32,204 bases of DNA, taken from JALXCH01 sp964495805. GTDB taxonomy: Bacteria > Calditrichota > Calditrichia > RBG-13-44-9. Shown one piece after another: positions 25,222 through 32,204 of this stretch (position 1 is the first letter of the stretch; the number at the start of each line of letters is the position of its first letter). The stretch covers positions 1 through 32,204 of the forward strand of contig CAZBWV010000056.1 in NCBI GenBank assembly GCA_964495805.1. The letters are read 5' to 3'. Made by a program: the position numbers and the translations under genes. Under the pieces are notes generated by a model. That model saw nothing but the letters and a program-made list of their open reading frames with translations. It was not told where the DNA came from and ran no database searches.

Positions 25222-25263
25222 CGTGATATTTGTCACGGGAAAACCTGTGTCCACCGATATTTT
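25222..25263 (+). promoter_or_regulatory. CRP/FNR-family site and class II-type promoter
   Basis: CGTGA-N6-TCACG (25222-25237) is a perfect dyad of the CRP/FNR family core GTGA-N6-TCAC. TATTTT at 25258-25263 could be the -10. The implied start near 25270-25271 puts the dyad centre (25229.5) at about -41, the class II activator position, and no -35 is needed there. It also lies upstream of the divergent asparaginase gene, which it might affect. Confidence 0.5.
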
Positions 25264-25269
25264 AAGTGC

Positions 25270-25390
25270 AGATGTTTGAAAAAAAATAGAGGGTGAATCC
25301 TCGATCGGAGGTTGACAACAGTCATGAGGGATCGAGGAAACATCCTCGACGATGTGATAGAGCGGGTCGTGGTGACCCGCTTTTCTTATT
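25270..25390 (+). ncRNA. Candidate structured small RNA with alternative stems
   Basis: Three arms can pair in two exclusive ways: TCCTCGATC (25298-25306) with GATCGAGGA (25330-25338), or TCGAGG (25332-25337) with CCTCGA (25344-25349). Inside the first loop TGAC (25313-25316) can pair with GTCA (25321-25324). An intrinsic terminator follows (25361-25390). Near the predicted 5' end a five-codon ORF, MFEKK, runs 25272-25289 without an SD. No known riboswitch or RNA family is recognised. It ends well before the next gene, so it looks free-standing rather than an attenuator. Confidence 0.5.
25361..25390 (+). terminator. Intrinsic terminator of the small RNA
   Basis: AGCGGGTC (25361-25368), loop GTGGT, GACCCGCT (25374-25381): a perfect 8-bp GC-rich stem followed by TTTCTTATT. 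Confidence 0.85.
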
Positions 25391-25444
25391 AAGAAGCCCC
25401 CTCGCCCGGGCATCCTGATCCGGACAGAAAATTTCACCTTACTG

Positions 25445-25471
25445 TAAAGTTCTCTGCGAATAGGTCGAAGG
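25445..25471 (+). promoter_or_regulatory. Possible sigma-28 (FliA/SigD-type) promoter
   Basis: TAAAGTTC (25445-25452), N11, GTCGAAGG (25464-25471). The -35 matches the flagellar consensus TAAAGTTT in seven of eight positions at exact spacing; the -10 matches GCCGATAA in only four of eight. It lies 35 bp before the 60-codon ORF at 25506. Confidence 0.35.
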
Positions 25472-25505
25472 TAAAAAAGAAACCAAATTCAGGGAAGGAT
25501 TTGAG

Positions 25506-25688
25506 ATGAAGATTGAAGCGCAAGGGAATGCTATTCAACAGGCCAGCCAGGAGATGTTTCGGGTAATTGAGCAAGCCCAGCAAATCAACCAGGATATGGC
25601 CAACAAAATGATTAAGCTTTCCATCGAACAACAGGTTCAAAAGCAGAAAACCCAGCTCACCAACCAGCTGGTGGATATGTATCTGTAA
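25506..25688 (+). CDS. 60-residue Gln-rich helical protein
   Basis: ATG preceded by GGAAGGA. The product is almost entirely amphipathic helix, rich in Gln, Met and Lys (for example QQASQEMFRVIEQAQQINQD), without Cys, Pro or a membrane segment. In size and style it resembles small YjfB-like 'putative motility' proteins, and a sigma-28-like promoter precedes it, but sequence identity to that family cannot be judged here. It ends 6 nt before the convergent MFS gene stop. A real gene is likely from the SD and even codon use; function unknown. Confidence 0.65.
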   Translation: MKIEAQGNAIQQASQEMFRVIEQAQQINQDMANKMIKLSIEQQVQKQKTQLTNQLVDMYL

Positions 25689-25694
25689 AAGCTG

Positions 25695-26948
25695 TTACGG
25701 TGCAGTGCGGAAATCCTTAATGAGCCATCCCGCTGCACCGCAACCAGCTGCCAGCATAGCAATCATAGCATAGAGTCGATTAATCGGTATCCATTCGCTC
25801 ACCACTCCGGTTAGTGCCATGGAGATGGCCGTAAATCCCACTACAGCTACGGAAATCATGCTAAAAATGCGGCCCTGCAAATGAGGGGGAACAATTTTTT
25901 GAATTAACGTGGGTCGGGGGATGATGATCATGGGAATGACCAGCGAATGGACTGCCAGTGTAATAAACATTGCCGTAAAACTGCGTACCCATAGTAAGGG
26001 TAAAAATGTCAGCCCATCCAGCACAATTCCCCATAACAGTACCTGACTGTGACGAAATCGCTTCCCGAGCATATTCAACAGTACGGTACCGGTAAGCATC
26101 CCAACAGCAAAAGCAATTTGAGTAAAAGCGTATTTGTCCGCCGTTTCGTGCAATATTTCCCGCACAAAGATAGGAGTACCGACAATTGCCGGTCCCATAA
26201 TAAAAATGTTATCGATGGCAGTAACCCACAATAGCGCCCAGATGCGTCGATCGTCCCGGGCATAACGCAAACCTTCCCTTACATCCCGCAGTGAGGCAAG
26301 GAAATGTTCTTTCAATGAGAGTCGATCGGTGGTTTTTTGCGAACTGCCGGGATATTTCACCACGATGCGAGAGATGAACCAGAAGGAAAGGAAAAAGGTG
26401 AACGCATCCACATTAAACAGATGGACAATTCCCACCAGTGGAATCAGCAATCCCGCCAGTGCCGGCCCCAACAGCAGGGCAAATTGCCAGGAGGTTTGCA
26501 CCAGGGAATTTGCCTGCAGCAACTGCTCTTTTTCCACCAGATGGGCTATGGTGGCATCCCGGGCAGGATTGAACACAGTGTTAAACATCGCCAGCACAAA
26601 GGTAAACAATCCCAGTAGCAGTCCGTTCAAGCCGTTCAGATAATACAGGAGAGGGATAAATAACACCAGCACGCCGCGGGCAGCATCGGCCAGTAACATC
26701 AATCGTTTCCGATGAAAGCGGTCCGCCAGAGCCCCACCCAGCATACCAAACAGTAAAGTGGGTAAATAGCCGCTCATCGCCACCAGTCCCGTCTGCGATT
26801 TGGAGCCGGAGATTTCCAGCATCAACCAAAGCAAACCGATTTCGTACACCGAATCGCCGGCCTGAGAGATGACCTGTCCCAGCCATAAATATGCCAGATT
26901 GCGATTGACCAGTATGCGCTTGAATGTTTCCCGCAGTTTACTCCACAC
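25695..26948 (-). CDS. MFS exporter (EntS-like/MFS_3 type)
   Basis: 417 residues, about 12 membrane helices. The loop 2-3 signature GGALADRFHRKRLM is the MFS motif A variant of the drug- and siderophore-exporter group, and FNPARDATIAHLV with QANSLVQTSWQ are typical of the EntS/MFS_3 family. Likely a proton-coupled exporter in the inner membrane; the substrate is unknown. The frame extends 27 codons into the ABC gene, but the GTG at 26948 (with AAAGGA 8 nt upstream) overlaps the ABC stop by 11 nt and gives a normal N-terminus. The two exporter genes thus form a coupled operon. Confidence 0.88.
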   Translation of the reverse strand: MWSKLRETFKRILVNRNLAYLWLGQVISQAGDSVYEIGLLWLMLEISGSKSQTGLVAMSGYLPTLLFGMLGGALADRFHRKRLMLLADAARGVLVLFIPLLYYLNGLNGLLLGLFTFVLAMFNTVFNPARDATIAHLVEKEQLLQANSLVQTSWQFALLLGPALAGLLIPLVGIVHLFNVDAFTFFLSFWFISRIVVKYPGSSQKTTDRLSLKEHFLASLRDVREGLRYARDDRRIWALLWVTAIDNIFIMGPAIVGTPIFVREILHETADKYAFTQIAFAVGMLTGTVLLNMLGKRFRHSQVLLWGIVLDGLTFLPLLWVRSFTAMFITLAVHSLVIPMIIIPRPTLIQKIVPPHLQGRIFSMISVAVVGFTAISMALTGVVSEWIPINRLYAMIAMLAAGCGAAGWLIKDFRTAP

Positions 26949-28740
26949 TTTCAATTTCCTTTTCCAGTAATTGGCGAAGATGTACCCGATAATACCATCC
27001 TTTGCGACGTAATAGCTGGGAATGGGCACCCATTTCAGTTATTCGCCCATCTTCTAATACCACAATTTGGTCTGCGTTCTGGAGCGTGCTTACCCGATGA
27101 GAAATGATGATTACCGTCATATCGGGAAAAATTTCGCGCAAATTGCTCAGGATTTTCTCTTCGGTATACGTATCCAGAGCAGAGAACGCATCGTCCAGTA
27201 CCAGAATACGGGGTCGCAGGAGCAAAGCTCGCGCCAGCGCGATGCGCTGCTTCTGGCCACCGGAAAGATTAATGCCCCGCTCGCCTATCATAGAATCGTA
27301 TCCCTGGGGAAACTCCACAATTTCCTGATGAATTGCCGCAATTTTTGCCACCTTTTCCACTTCCTTCTGTGGTGCATCCAGCCATGCAAAAGCAATATTG
27401 TTCCGAATGGTATCGGAGAATAAAAACGCCTCCTGGGTCACAAATCCCATGCACTGACGCAAAGCTTTCAGGTTATATTGGTTGATGTCCCGTCCGTCCA
27501 GGTAAAGCATTCCTTCTGGCAGGGGATAGAGGCCGGGGATGAGCCGAATAAGTGTGCTTTTTCCGCTGCCGGTGGGACCAATAATGCCCAGCATGCTACG
27601 CGCCGGAACGTACAGCGACACGTTCTGCAGTACCGGGCGATCTGGCTGGTAACCAAAAGTCAGGTGATGAAATCGAATCTCTCCCCGGAACTGGTCCTTG
27701 CGTACCTGCAATGGTCCATCGGTGACTTCCGGTGGCATTTCCAGAACTTCTCGCATTCGTTTCAGAGAGGCCATCCCCTGCTGGAACAGCCCAATCACCC
27801 AACCTAATGCAATCGCGGGCCACACCAGCATTCCCATGTACAACATAAAAGCCGTGAATTCCCCGATGGAAATCACTCCATGAATCACCAGCCGCCCGCC
27901 ACCCAGCAAAATGATAAGCACCGAAAATCCGGTCATCAGGATCATGGTGGGATGAAAAGCCGCCTGCACCCGGGCATAACGAAGGTTTTTCCGGACATAC
28001 TCTTCGTTTAGCTCCCGGAAACTTGCCTCCCGATTTTTTTCCTGGGCAAATGACTTGATAATAAAAATTCCGGAAAAATTTTCCTGAACAAATGTGGTAA
28101 TTTCGGCCAGATGTGCTTGAATTTTTTCAAATCGGCGGCGAATTGCACGACCAAACCGATTCACCAGAATAGCCATGGCCGGGAAGGGAATCAGTGCCAG
28201 CCCGGTGAGTCCTGGACTAATCAGCAGCATCATGGGAATAACCAGTATAAAAGCAAACACTGTGTTAACAAAATAAGCAATTCCCGGACCCAGCATGGAG
28301 CGCACCGCATTCAAATCGTTGGTGGCCCGACTCATGATATCTCCGGTGGAAAAACGCTGGTAAAAGGGGAGCGAAAGGTCCTCCAGTTTACGAAAAAAAT
28401 CATTCCGTATATCAAATTCAATGCGGCGGGAAGCCACGATGATGGTGCGGCGCATGAGGAAGAGAAACACGCCCTGTGCCACCGCCGCAGCAAGCAGAAG
28501 CAACACATCCGTACCAATGCGGGAAAGCGGAAATGGGGTTTTTAATAAATCAATCGCATGTTGAACAATTCGTGGCCCAATTACCCGAAACAGATTGGTC
28601 AGTATTACGCACACAGCCCCCAGAGCATACATCACCCGGTAATTTCGCAAATATCTCCACAAATAGCGGAACGTGCTAATTTCAAACCCTCCGGAATTCG
28701 TTTTCCGCTCAGAATTTAGGTTCTTTCCCCAATAATTCAA
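26938..28740 (-). CDS. ABC half-exporter with degenerate catalytic site (MdlA/YheI-like)
   Basis: About 600 residues: a six-helix type I exporter domain (about 25-330) fused to an ATPase domain (about 350-600). Walker A is GPTGSGKS (388-395), Q-loop Gln436, signature LSGGQ (492-496), Walker B ILVLD (512-516) and switch His548. The catalytic Glu after Walker B is Asp517 (ILVLDDAFSALD), as in the non-catalytic halves BmrC/YheI, MdlA and TM287. Such halves normally pair with a full-glutamate partner, which is absent nearby; the next gene is an MFS exporter. The start is uncertain: a TTG at 28740 overlaps the stop of a 19-codon ORF, and GGAGGG lies before an ATT at codon 21. Confidence 0.9.
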   Translation of the reverse strand: MNYWGKNLNSERKTNSGGFEISTFRYLWRYLRNYRVMYALGAVCVILTNLFRVIGPRIVQHAIDLLKTPFPLSRIGTDVLLLLAAAVAQGVFLFLMRRTIIVASRRIEFDIRNDFFRKLEDLSLPFYQRFSTGDIMSRATNDLNAVRSMLGPGIAYFVNTVFAFILVIPMMLLISPGLTGLALIPFPAMAILVNRFGRAIRRRFEKIQAHLAEITTFVQENFSGIFIIKSFAQEKNREASFRELNEEYVRKNLRYARVQAAFHPTMILMTGFSVLIILLGGGRLVIHGVISIGEFTAFMLYMGMLVWPAIALGWVIGLFQQGMASLKRMREVLEMPPEVTDGPLQVRKDQFRGEIRFHHLTFGYQPDRPVLQNVSLYVPARSMLGIIGPTGSGKSTLIRLIPGLYPLPEGMLYLDGRDINQYNLKALRQCMGFVTQEAFLFSDTIRNNIAFAWLDAPQKEVEKVAKIAAIHQEIVEFPQGYDSMIGERGINLSGGQKQRIALARALLLRPRILVLDDAFSALDTYTEEKILSNLREIFPDMTVIIISHRVSTLQNADQIVVLEDGRITEMGAHSQLLRRKGWYYRVHLRQLLEKEIESVE

Positions 28741-28796
28741 AATGCCAATTCGCGCAGGTTTTCGGTGGATTCATATTCGTTTCGGATTAAATTCAT
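28737..28796 (-). CDS. 19-codon ORF translationally coupled to the ABC exporter
   Basis: On the minus strand ATG at 28796 follows AAGGGGA and encodes MNLIRNEYESTENLRELAF. Its TGA overlaps the TTG start of the ABC gene (TTGA), a classic re-initiation arrangement that would explain a TTG start without its own SD. It could be a leader peptide or a coupling device. It resembles no known family. Confidence 0.35.
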   Translation of the reverse strand: MNLIRNEYESTENLRELAF

Positions 28797-28835
28797 TTCT
28801 TGTAGTCCCCTTTTCATGGTTGAATCAGGAAGGTT

Positions 28836-28867
28836 TATTGATTAAATTTAAGTATTGATTAAATAAT
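28836..28867 (+). promoter_or_regulatory. Direct repeats overlapping a sigma-70-type promoter
   Basis: TATTGATTAAAT occurs twice, at 28836-28847 and 28853-28864, 17 bp apart. The first copy supplies a -35 TTGATT (28838-28843) and the second overlaps a -10 AATAAT (28862-28867) at 18-bp spacing. It faces the secreted protein gene at 29019, with a leader of about 145 nt. The repeat may be a regulator site or simply a doubled promoter element. Confidence 0.4.
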
Positions 28868-29018
28868 ACGCTTCCTATTCACCTTTGTGATGGTTTTTCT
28901 CACCGGGAAGGAGAGAAGAAAATCGAAACCAAGAAACAGGCTGGAATTACCTGGGGGAGATTTTTTCGAATAAGAATCTGAGCTATGCCCCAGGTGCATA
29001 AAAAAGAAAGGGGGACGT

Positions 29019-30773
29019 ATGAAAATTTACCAGATAGTAGTACTGATCCTGTTTTCATTGCATTTTGGCTTTGCCGATGGCCCTACTGCGGCATGGATCC
29101 AGACGTACGACATCCAGGGGACGGACGAGGCGTATCTTATCCGTTCGTTACCAGACGGCGATATTCTGGTTGCAGGCAGCGCATATCTGGACGGATTTGT
29201 CATGCGATTGGATTCACTGGGAAATGTGAAATGGAAAAAGATCCTGGGTGGGAACGATTGGGATGAGTTCCTTGGTGGAACATTAAAAAGAACCGGAGAT
29301 GGGTATCTCATGGTAGGATTTACCCGTTCCTACACCACCGCCGGGGACAACGACATGTGGATTGTGGAGATTGATACATTGGGTAACCCGATAAACTCCT
29401 GGCATTACGGCTCCCAGGGAATGTACGACAACGCCTACGACATCAAACCGACTTCAGATGGCGGCTACATTGTAGTGGGCGATCAGCTCCGTGCGTATTA
29501 TGACGACTGGGATATCTTTCTGGTGAAACTGCATGCAGATATGACACTGGACTGGAGCACAACCATTGGTACAGCCGGTGTCCGGGAACGGGGTTATTCC
29601 GTTGTGGAAATGCCGGATGGGGGATTTTTAATTTGCGGAGAGGTTGGTCAACTACTCCAACAGGATGACCTGTACATTGTTCGCACCGATGCAAACGGAG
29701 CAAAACTATGGGAAAAAGTGTACGGAGGAATCTATGACGAAGAGGGGTTCGACATTCATTGCACACCGGATGGGAATTATGTGATTTCCGGTCAGAGCTG
29801 GTCGTGGGGATATTTCAACGGATATGCGGACATGTTCATGATGAAAATCGATGCGCAGGGTAACCCTCTGTGGGCGGATACGGTCGCTACTTTTGGGGGT
29901 CCTGGTGGAGAAGACGATAGCGGACATCAAATGGCTGTAACAGCGGATAACGAATACGCAGAAGTCGGGAACACCCGAAAGTTTAGTAGTAGTTTCCGTG
30001 GCTGGCTGGTCAAAGCAGATGCAAACGGTTCGCTGATGTGGGAGACCACATATTTCTTTTCCAGCGGTGAAGCTTTTTTCGATGGTATCGACATCACTCC
30101 GAATAACGAATATTTACTCAGCGGTTACACGGGCGATGATATCCTGGTAGTCAAAACCGTACCAGACACCAGTATCAGTAACCATCATCCGTTCACTCAG
30201 CCAGATAGTTTCTGGGTAGCTGACACCTGCACTATGTGTGAACTCCCCGTCCTGGCAAATGATAGCGATCCGGACGGTGATTCACTCTACATCGGCGGGA
30301 TTATTACAGCCGGACTGCAGGGAACCATTCAAATAAACAGCGATAGCACCGGGCTGGTTTATTTCCCCCCGGCCAATTTTCAGGGTACCGAGCATTTTGC
30401 TTATACCGTTTATGACGGTCGGGGCGGTATGCGGAAAGAATTCGCTACCATTCAGGTGAACATGGTAAACGGAGTCCACTGGCAAGCAACCCTGCCTACC
30501 CGCTTCACCATGGAAGCTTTTCCCAATCCGTTTAATTCCAGAATTACGTTTTCTATCGTTTTATCCCAGCCTTCTCACGTGGAATTGCTCATTTACTCCG
30601 TCACCGGACAGGAGATTGTCTCGGTGTATTCCGGTAATTTGCCCGCGGGTGATCATCGGTTTAGCTGGGAGGCGCGTAACCGGCAACAGATTCCGTTGCC
30701 TTCCGGGATATATCTTGCTCAACTGATCACCGATTTCGGATCGGTTACACGAACTCTGGTCCTTCGCCGATAA
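29019..30773 (+). CDS. Secreted beta-propeller protein with cadherin-like module and T9SS type A sorting domain
   Basis: 584 residues. A signal peptide (about 1-19, ending FA) precedes roughly seven repeats of about 50 residues, each with 'DGGYIVVG / D..LVK.D..G...W', a propeller of the Delta-60/PQQ-like style (about 25-385). Residues about 395-480 form a cadherin-like module (LANDSDPDGDSL…FAYTVYDGRGG). The C-terminal sorting domain has EAFPNPFNSRITF, a variant of NPFNP, and ends in GIYLAQL…LVLRR. Expected at the cell surface or released via the type IX system; ligand unknown. AAGGGGGA precedes the ATG. Confidence 0.87.
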   Translation: MKIYQIVVLILFSLHFGFADGPTAAWIQTYDIQGTDEAYLIRSLPDGDILVAGSAYLDGFVMRLDSLGNVKWKKILGGNDWDEFLGGTLKRTGDGYLMVGFTRSYTTAGDNDMWIVEIDTLGNPINSWHYGSQGMYDNAYDIKPTSDGGYIVVGDQLRAYYDDWDIFLVKLHADMTLDWSTTIGTAGVRERGYSVVEMPDGGFLICGEVGQLLQQDDLYIVRTDANGAKLWEKVYGGIYDEEGFDIHCTPDGNYVISGQSWSWGYFNGYADMFMMKIDAQGNPLWADTVATFGGPGGEDDSGHQMAVTADNEYAEVGNTRKFSSSFRGWLVKADANGSLMWETTYFFSSGEAFFDGIDITPNNEYLLSGYTGDDILVVKTVPDTSISNHHPFTQPDSFWVADTCTMCELPVLANDSDPDGDSLYIGGIITAGLQGTIQINSDSTGLVYFPPANFQGTEHFAYTVYDGRGGMRKEFATIQVNMVNGVHWQATLPTRFTMEAFPNPFNSRITFSIVLSQPSHVELLIYSVTGQEIVSVYSGNLPAGDHRFSWEARNRQQIPLPSGIYLAQLITDFGSVTRTLVLRR

Positions 30774-30774
30774 T

Positions 30775-30796
30775 GGGGTTATATTATCCCGATTTT
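30775..30796 (+). terminator. Weak terminator of the propeller-protein gene
   Basis: GGGGT (30775-30779) pairs with ATCCC (30786-30790), one G-U included, around a 6-nt loop, followed by GATTTT. It lies 1 nt past the stop codon. The stem is short. Confidence 0.3.
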
Positions 30797-30962
30797 CCAC
30801 GGGTGCCCGGCGATATTCCCGAAAGCAAAATAAGCAAATGCCAACATCGCGTTTTCATTAATATTTTTTTCCGAAATGTGATATTCGCCATTTACTTTTA
30901 AGCAAGACAGAGTTTAAAATTATGAAAATTTTTCTTTTTTTGATCTGGTTCCATTATTACAT

Positions 30963-31005
30963 TTGATTAAGTGAATCATCCTATTTTATTGGTCTCGCCC
31001 CGAGA
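30963..31005 (+). promoter_or_regulatory. Promoter, dyad and leader hairpin of the last gene
   Basis: TTGATT (30963-30968), 16-bp spacer, TTTATT (30985-30990). A dyad TGATT-N5-AATCA (30964-30978) overlaps the -35, fitting a repressor site. The leader starts with a hairpin, TCTCG (30993-30997) with CGAGA (31001-31005). The preceding part of the gap from 30797 is A/T-rich with nothing I can support. Confidence 0.35.
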
Positions 31006-31074
31006 GGTCTAAAACTTAGTTGAATCAATTAGCACTATCGTTAAGATTATTCCCTAAATCGAGAGGAGGCGTTC

Positions 31075-32204
31075 ATGAAAAATGGTTACCGTTTTCTATC
31101 AATTTTGATTCTACTTAGCTGGTTCGTTTGGAGCATTCCATTTGCCACTGCTCAGGAAATCAAATTCGAAACTCCCGTTCCCTCGGGGGGCTCCTACTAC
31201 TTACACTCGTCTCAAGTAGATAAACTTTCTCCATCTTCTTTACCCACTCACTCCCACTTTTTTACCCAACCCGGTTTCGAATCCCTTCCGCTTAGCAATG
31301 GTTTCGAAACTATTAATTTCGATGAAGACGGTGCAACAACCGGTTACTATCATATCCCCCCCGATCCCTCAGGTGCCTGTGGAACCAATCATGTAGTGAA
31401 TGCGGTGAATACTTCTATTGAATGGTACACCAAATCGGGTACACTTCTTTCCCGAAAATCATTAAAAAATTTTTTCACTTCCCTATCACCTCAAACCAAT
31501 ACCTTCGATCCAAAGGTAATTTATGATCAGTATGAAGACCGTTTTGTGGTAATTACGCTGGAAAAAGTTTCCTCTCCGGCACGTTCCCGAATCTTTGTTG
31601 CTGTATCTGCCACCAGCGATCCGACCGGTTCCTGGTATTATCTGGACATTGATGCGTTAGAGACCATCAACGGAGACGAAAGCTGGGCTGACTACCCGGG
31701 ACTGGCCGTGGATGAAGAAGCAATTTATATTACCGTGAATATGTTTTCTTTTTCCGGAAGCTATAAGGGCATGCGACTCTGGATTATCGACAAAGGAACA
31801 AGTGGTGGTTTTTATGCCGGAGGTTCAGCTATTTATAATAGATACGATCCTTATGCCGCTACAGGGATGAGCAGTTACGCCGTAACCACTCAACCTGCTC
31901 ACGTTTTTGATGCTCCATCAGGAGATTTCGGTACTTATCTGGTGGCTTATAGTGGTTATTATAGCGGAACAACCGAATATCTTCTGGTATTCCTGGTGAA
32001 CAATCCCATTTCTTCCCCCTCCTTTACTGCTCAGTGGATAAGCTGTGGGGATTTCGATGATAACTCGGTTGCTATCCCAGAGGCTCCTCAGAACGGAACA
32101 AGTACGACAATTGCTACGAACGATCGACGAACCCTGAATGCCGTATGGCGAAACAACTACCTTTATACAGTAGCCACCTGTGTACCGCCCAGTGGTGATG
32201 ATGC
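31075..32204 (+). CDS. Secreted protein, unknown function, cut by the window end
   Basis: ATG preceded by GAGGAGG. 376 codons are open to the last base and no stop is reached. A clear signal peptide (1-26, cleavage probably after ATA, before Gln27) leads to a Ser/Tyr/Gly-rich beta-type protein. The stretch IFVAVSATSDPTGSWYYLDID (beginning near residue 177) and SWADYPGLAVDEEAIYIT recall exported propeller-like proteins of FCB-group bacteria that commonly end in a type IX sorting domain, which would lie outside this window. No catalytic motif is visible. Function not assigned. Confidence 0.8.
   Translation, partial: MKNGYRFLSILILLSWFVWSIPFATAQEIKFETPVPSGGSYYLHSSQVDKLSPSSLPTHSHFFTQPGFESLPLSNGFETINFDEDGATTGYYHIPPDPSGACGTNHVVNAVNTSIEWYTKSGTLLSRKSLKNFFTSLSPQTNTFDPKVIYDQYEDRFVVITLEKVSSPARSRIFVAVSATSDPTGSWYYLDIDALETINGDESWADYPGLAVDEEAIYITVNMFSFSGSYKGMRLWIIDKGTSGGFYAGGSAIYNRYDPYAATGMSSYAVTTQPAHVFDAPSGDFGTYLVAYSGYYSGTTEYLLVFLVNNPISSPSFTAQWISCGDFDDNSVAIPEAPQNGTSTTIATNDRRTLNAVWRNNYLYTVATCVPPSGDD

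Overview
The window reads as ordinary chromosome of a diderm bacterium, most likely from the Calditrichota/KSB1/Ignavibacteria side of the FCB superphylum. The reasons are: two secreted proteins ending in the type IX-type sorting domain with the NYPNPFNP signature usual in those lineages (280-3144 and 29019-30773), lipid A genes (lpxK), an outer-membrane FadL-like porin, and roughly balanced base composition. The phylum call is inference from protein style only. I saw no rRNA, tRNA, CRISPR array, insertion sequence or phage gene.

Layout. 1-71 is the last 22 codons of a gene cut by the window edge. 280-3144 (minus) is a papain-like protease with Ig-like repeats and a sorting domain. 3388-5559 (minus) is an operon rseC-like / DUF374 acyltransferase / lpxK. 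A G-quadruplex-prone C/T-rich spacer (5696-5813) separates its promoter from a divergent one driving a sugar aminotransferase (5893) that precedes serS, plsC and upp. Next come a lipoprotein with two LEA/WHy-type repeats, a polytopic membrane protein, an M1 peptidase, a REC-GAF-GGDEF diguanylate cyclase and a YitT transporter.

The most interesting stretch is 16.6-21.7 kb, a compact sigma-54 island. An NtrC-type activator (17105-18565, complete with GAFTGA and Fis HTH) has a canonical -24/-12 promoter on each side. The upstream promoter (16807) is preceded by three TTCGACA repeats spaced 52 and 32 bp, close to integral helical turns. It drives only an 18-residue Lys/Val peptide ORF that ends in a strong terminator. 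The downstream promoter (18774) is preceded by a perfect GTTAGCA-N7-TGCTAAC dyad at an enhancer-like distance. It drives an unusual aromatic/Pro/Arg-Ser protein and an outer-membrane porin. No sensor kinase is present.

The right third holds a cupin gene, a Kelch lipoprotein, type I asparaginase, a noncoding locus at 25.2-25.4 kb (CRP/FNR-like class II promoter, alternative stems, intrinsic terminator), and a 60-residue helical protein behind a possible sigma-28 promoter. It then holds an ABC half-exporter with a degenerate catalytic site overlapping an MFS exporter, and two secreted proteins, the last cut by the window end. All promoter, operator and RNA calls come from reading the sequence by eye and are hypotheses. 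Enzyme calls rest on clear motifs and are much firmer.
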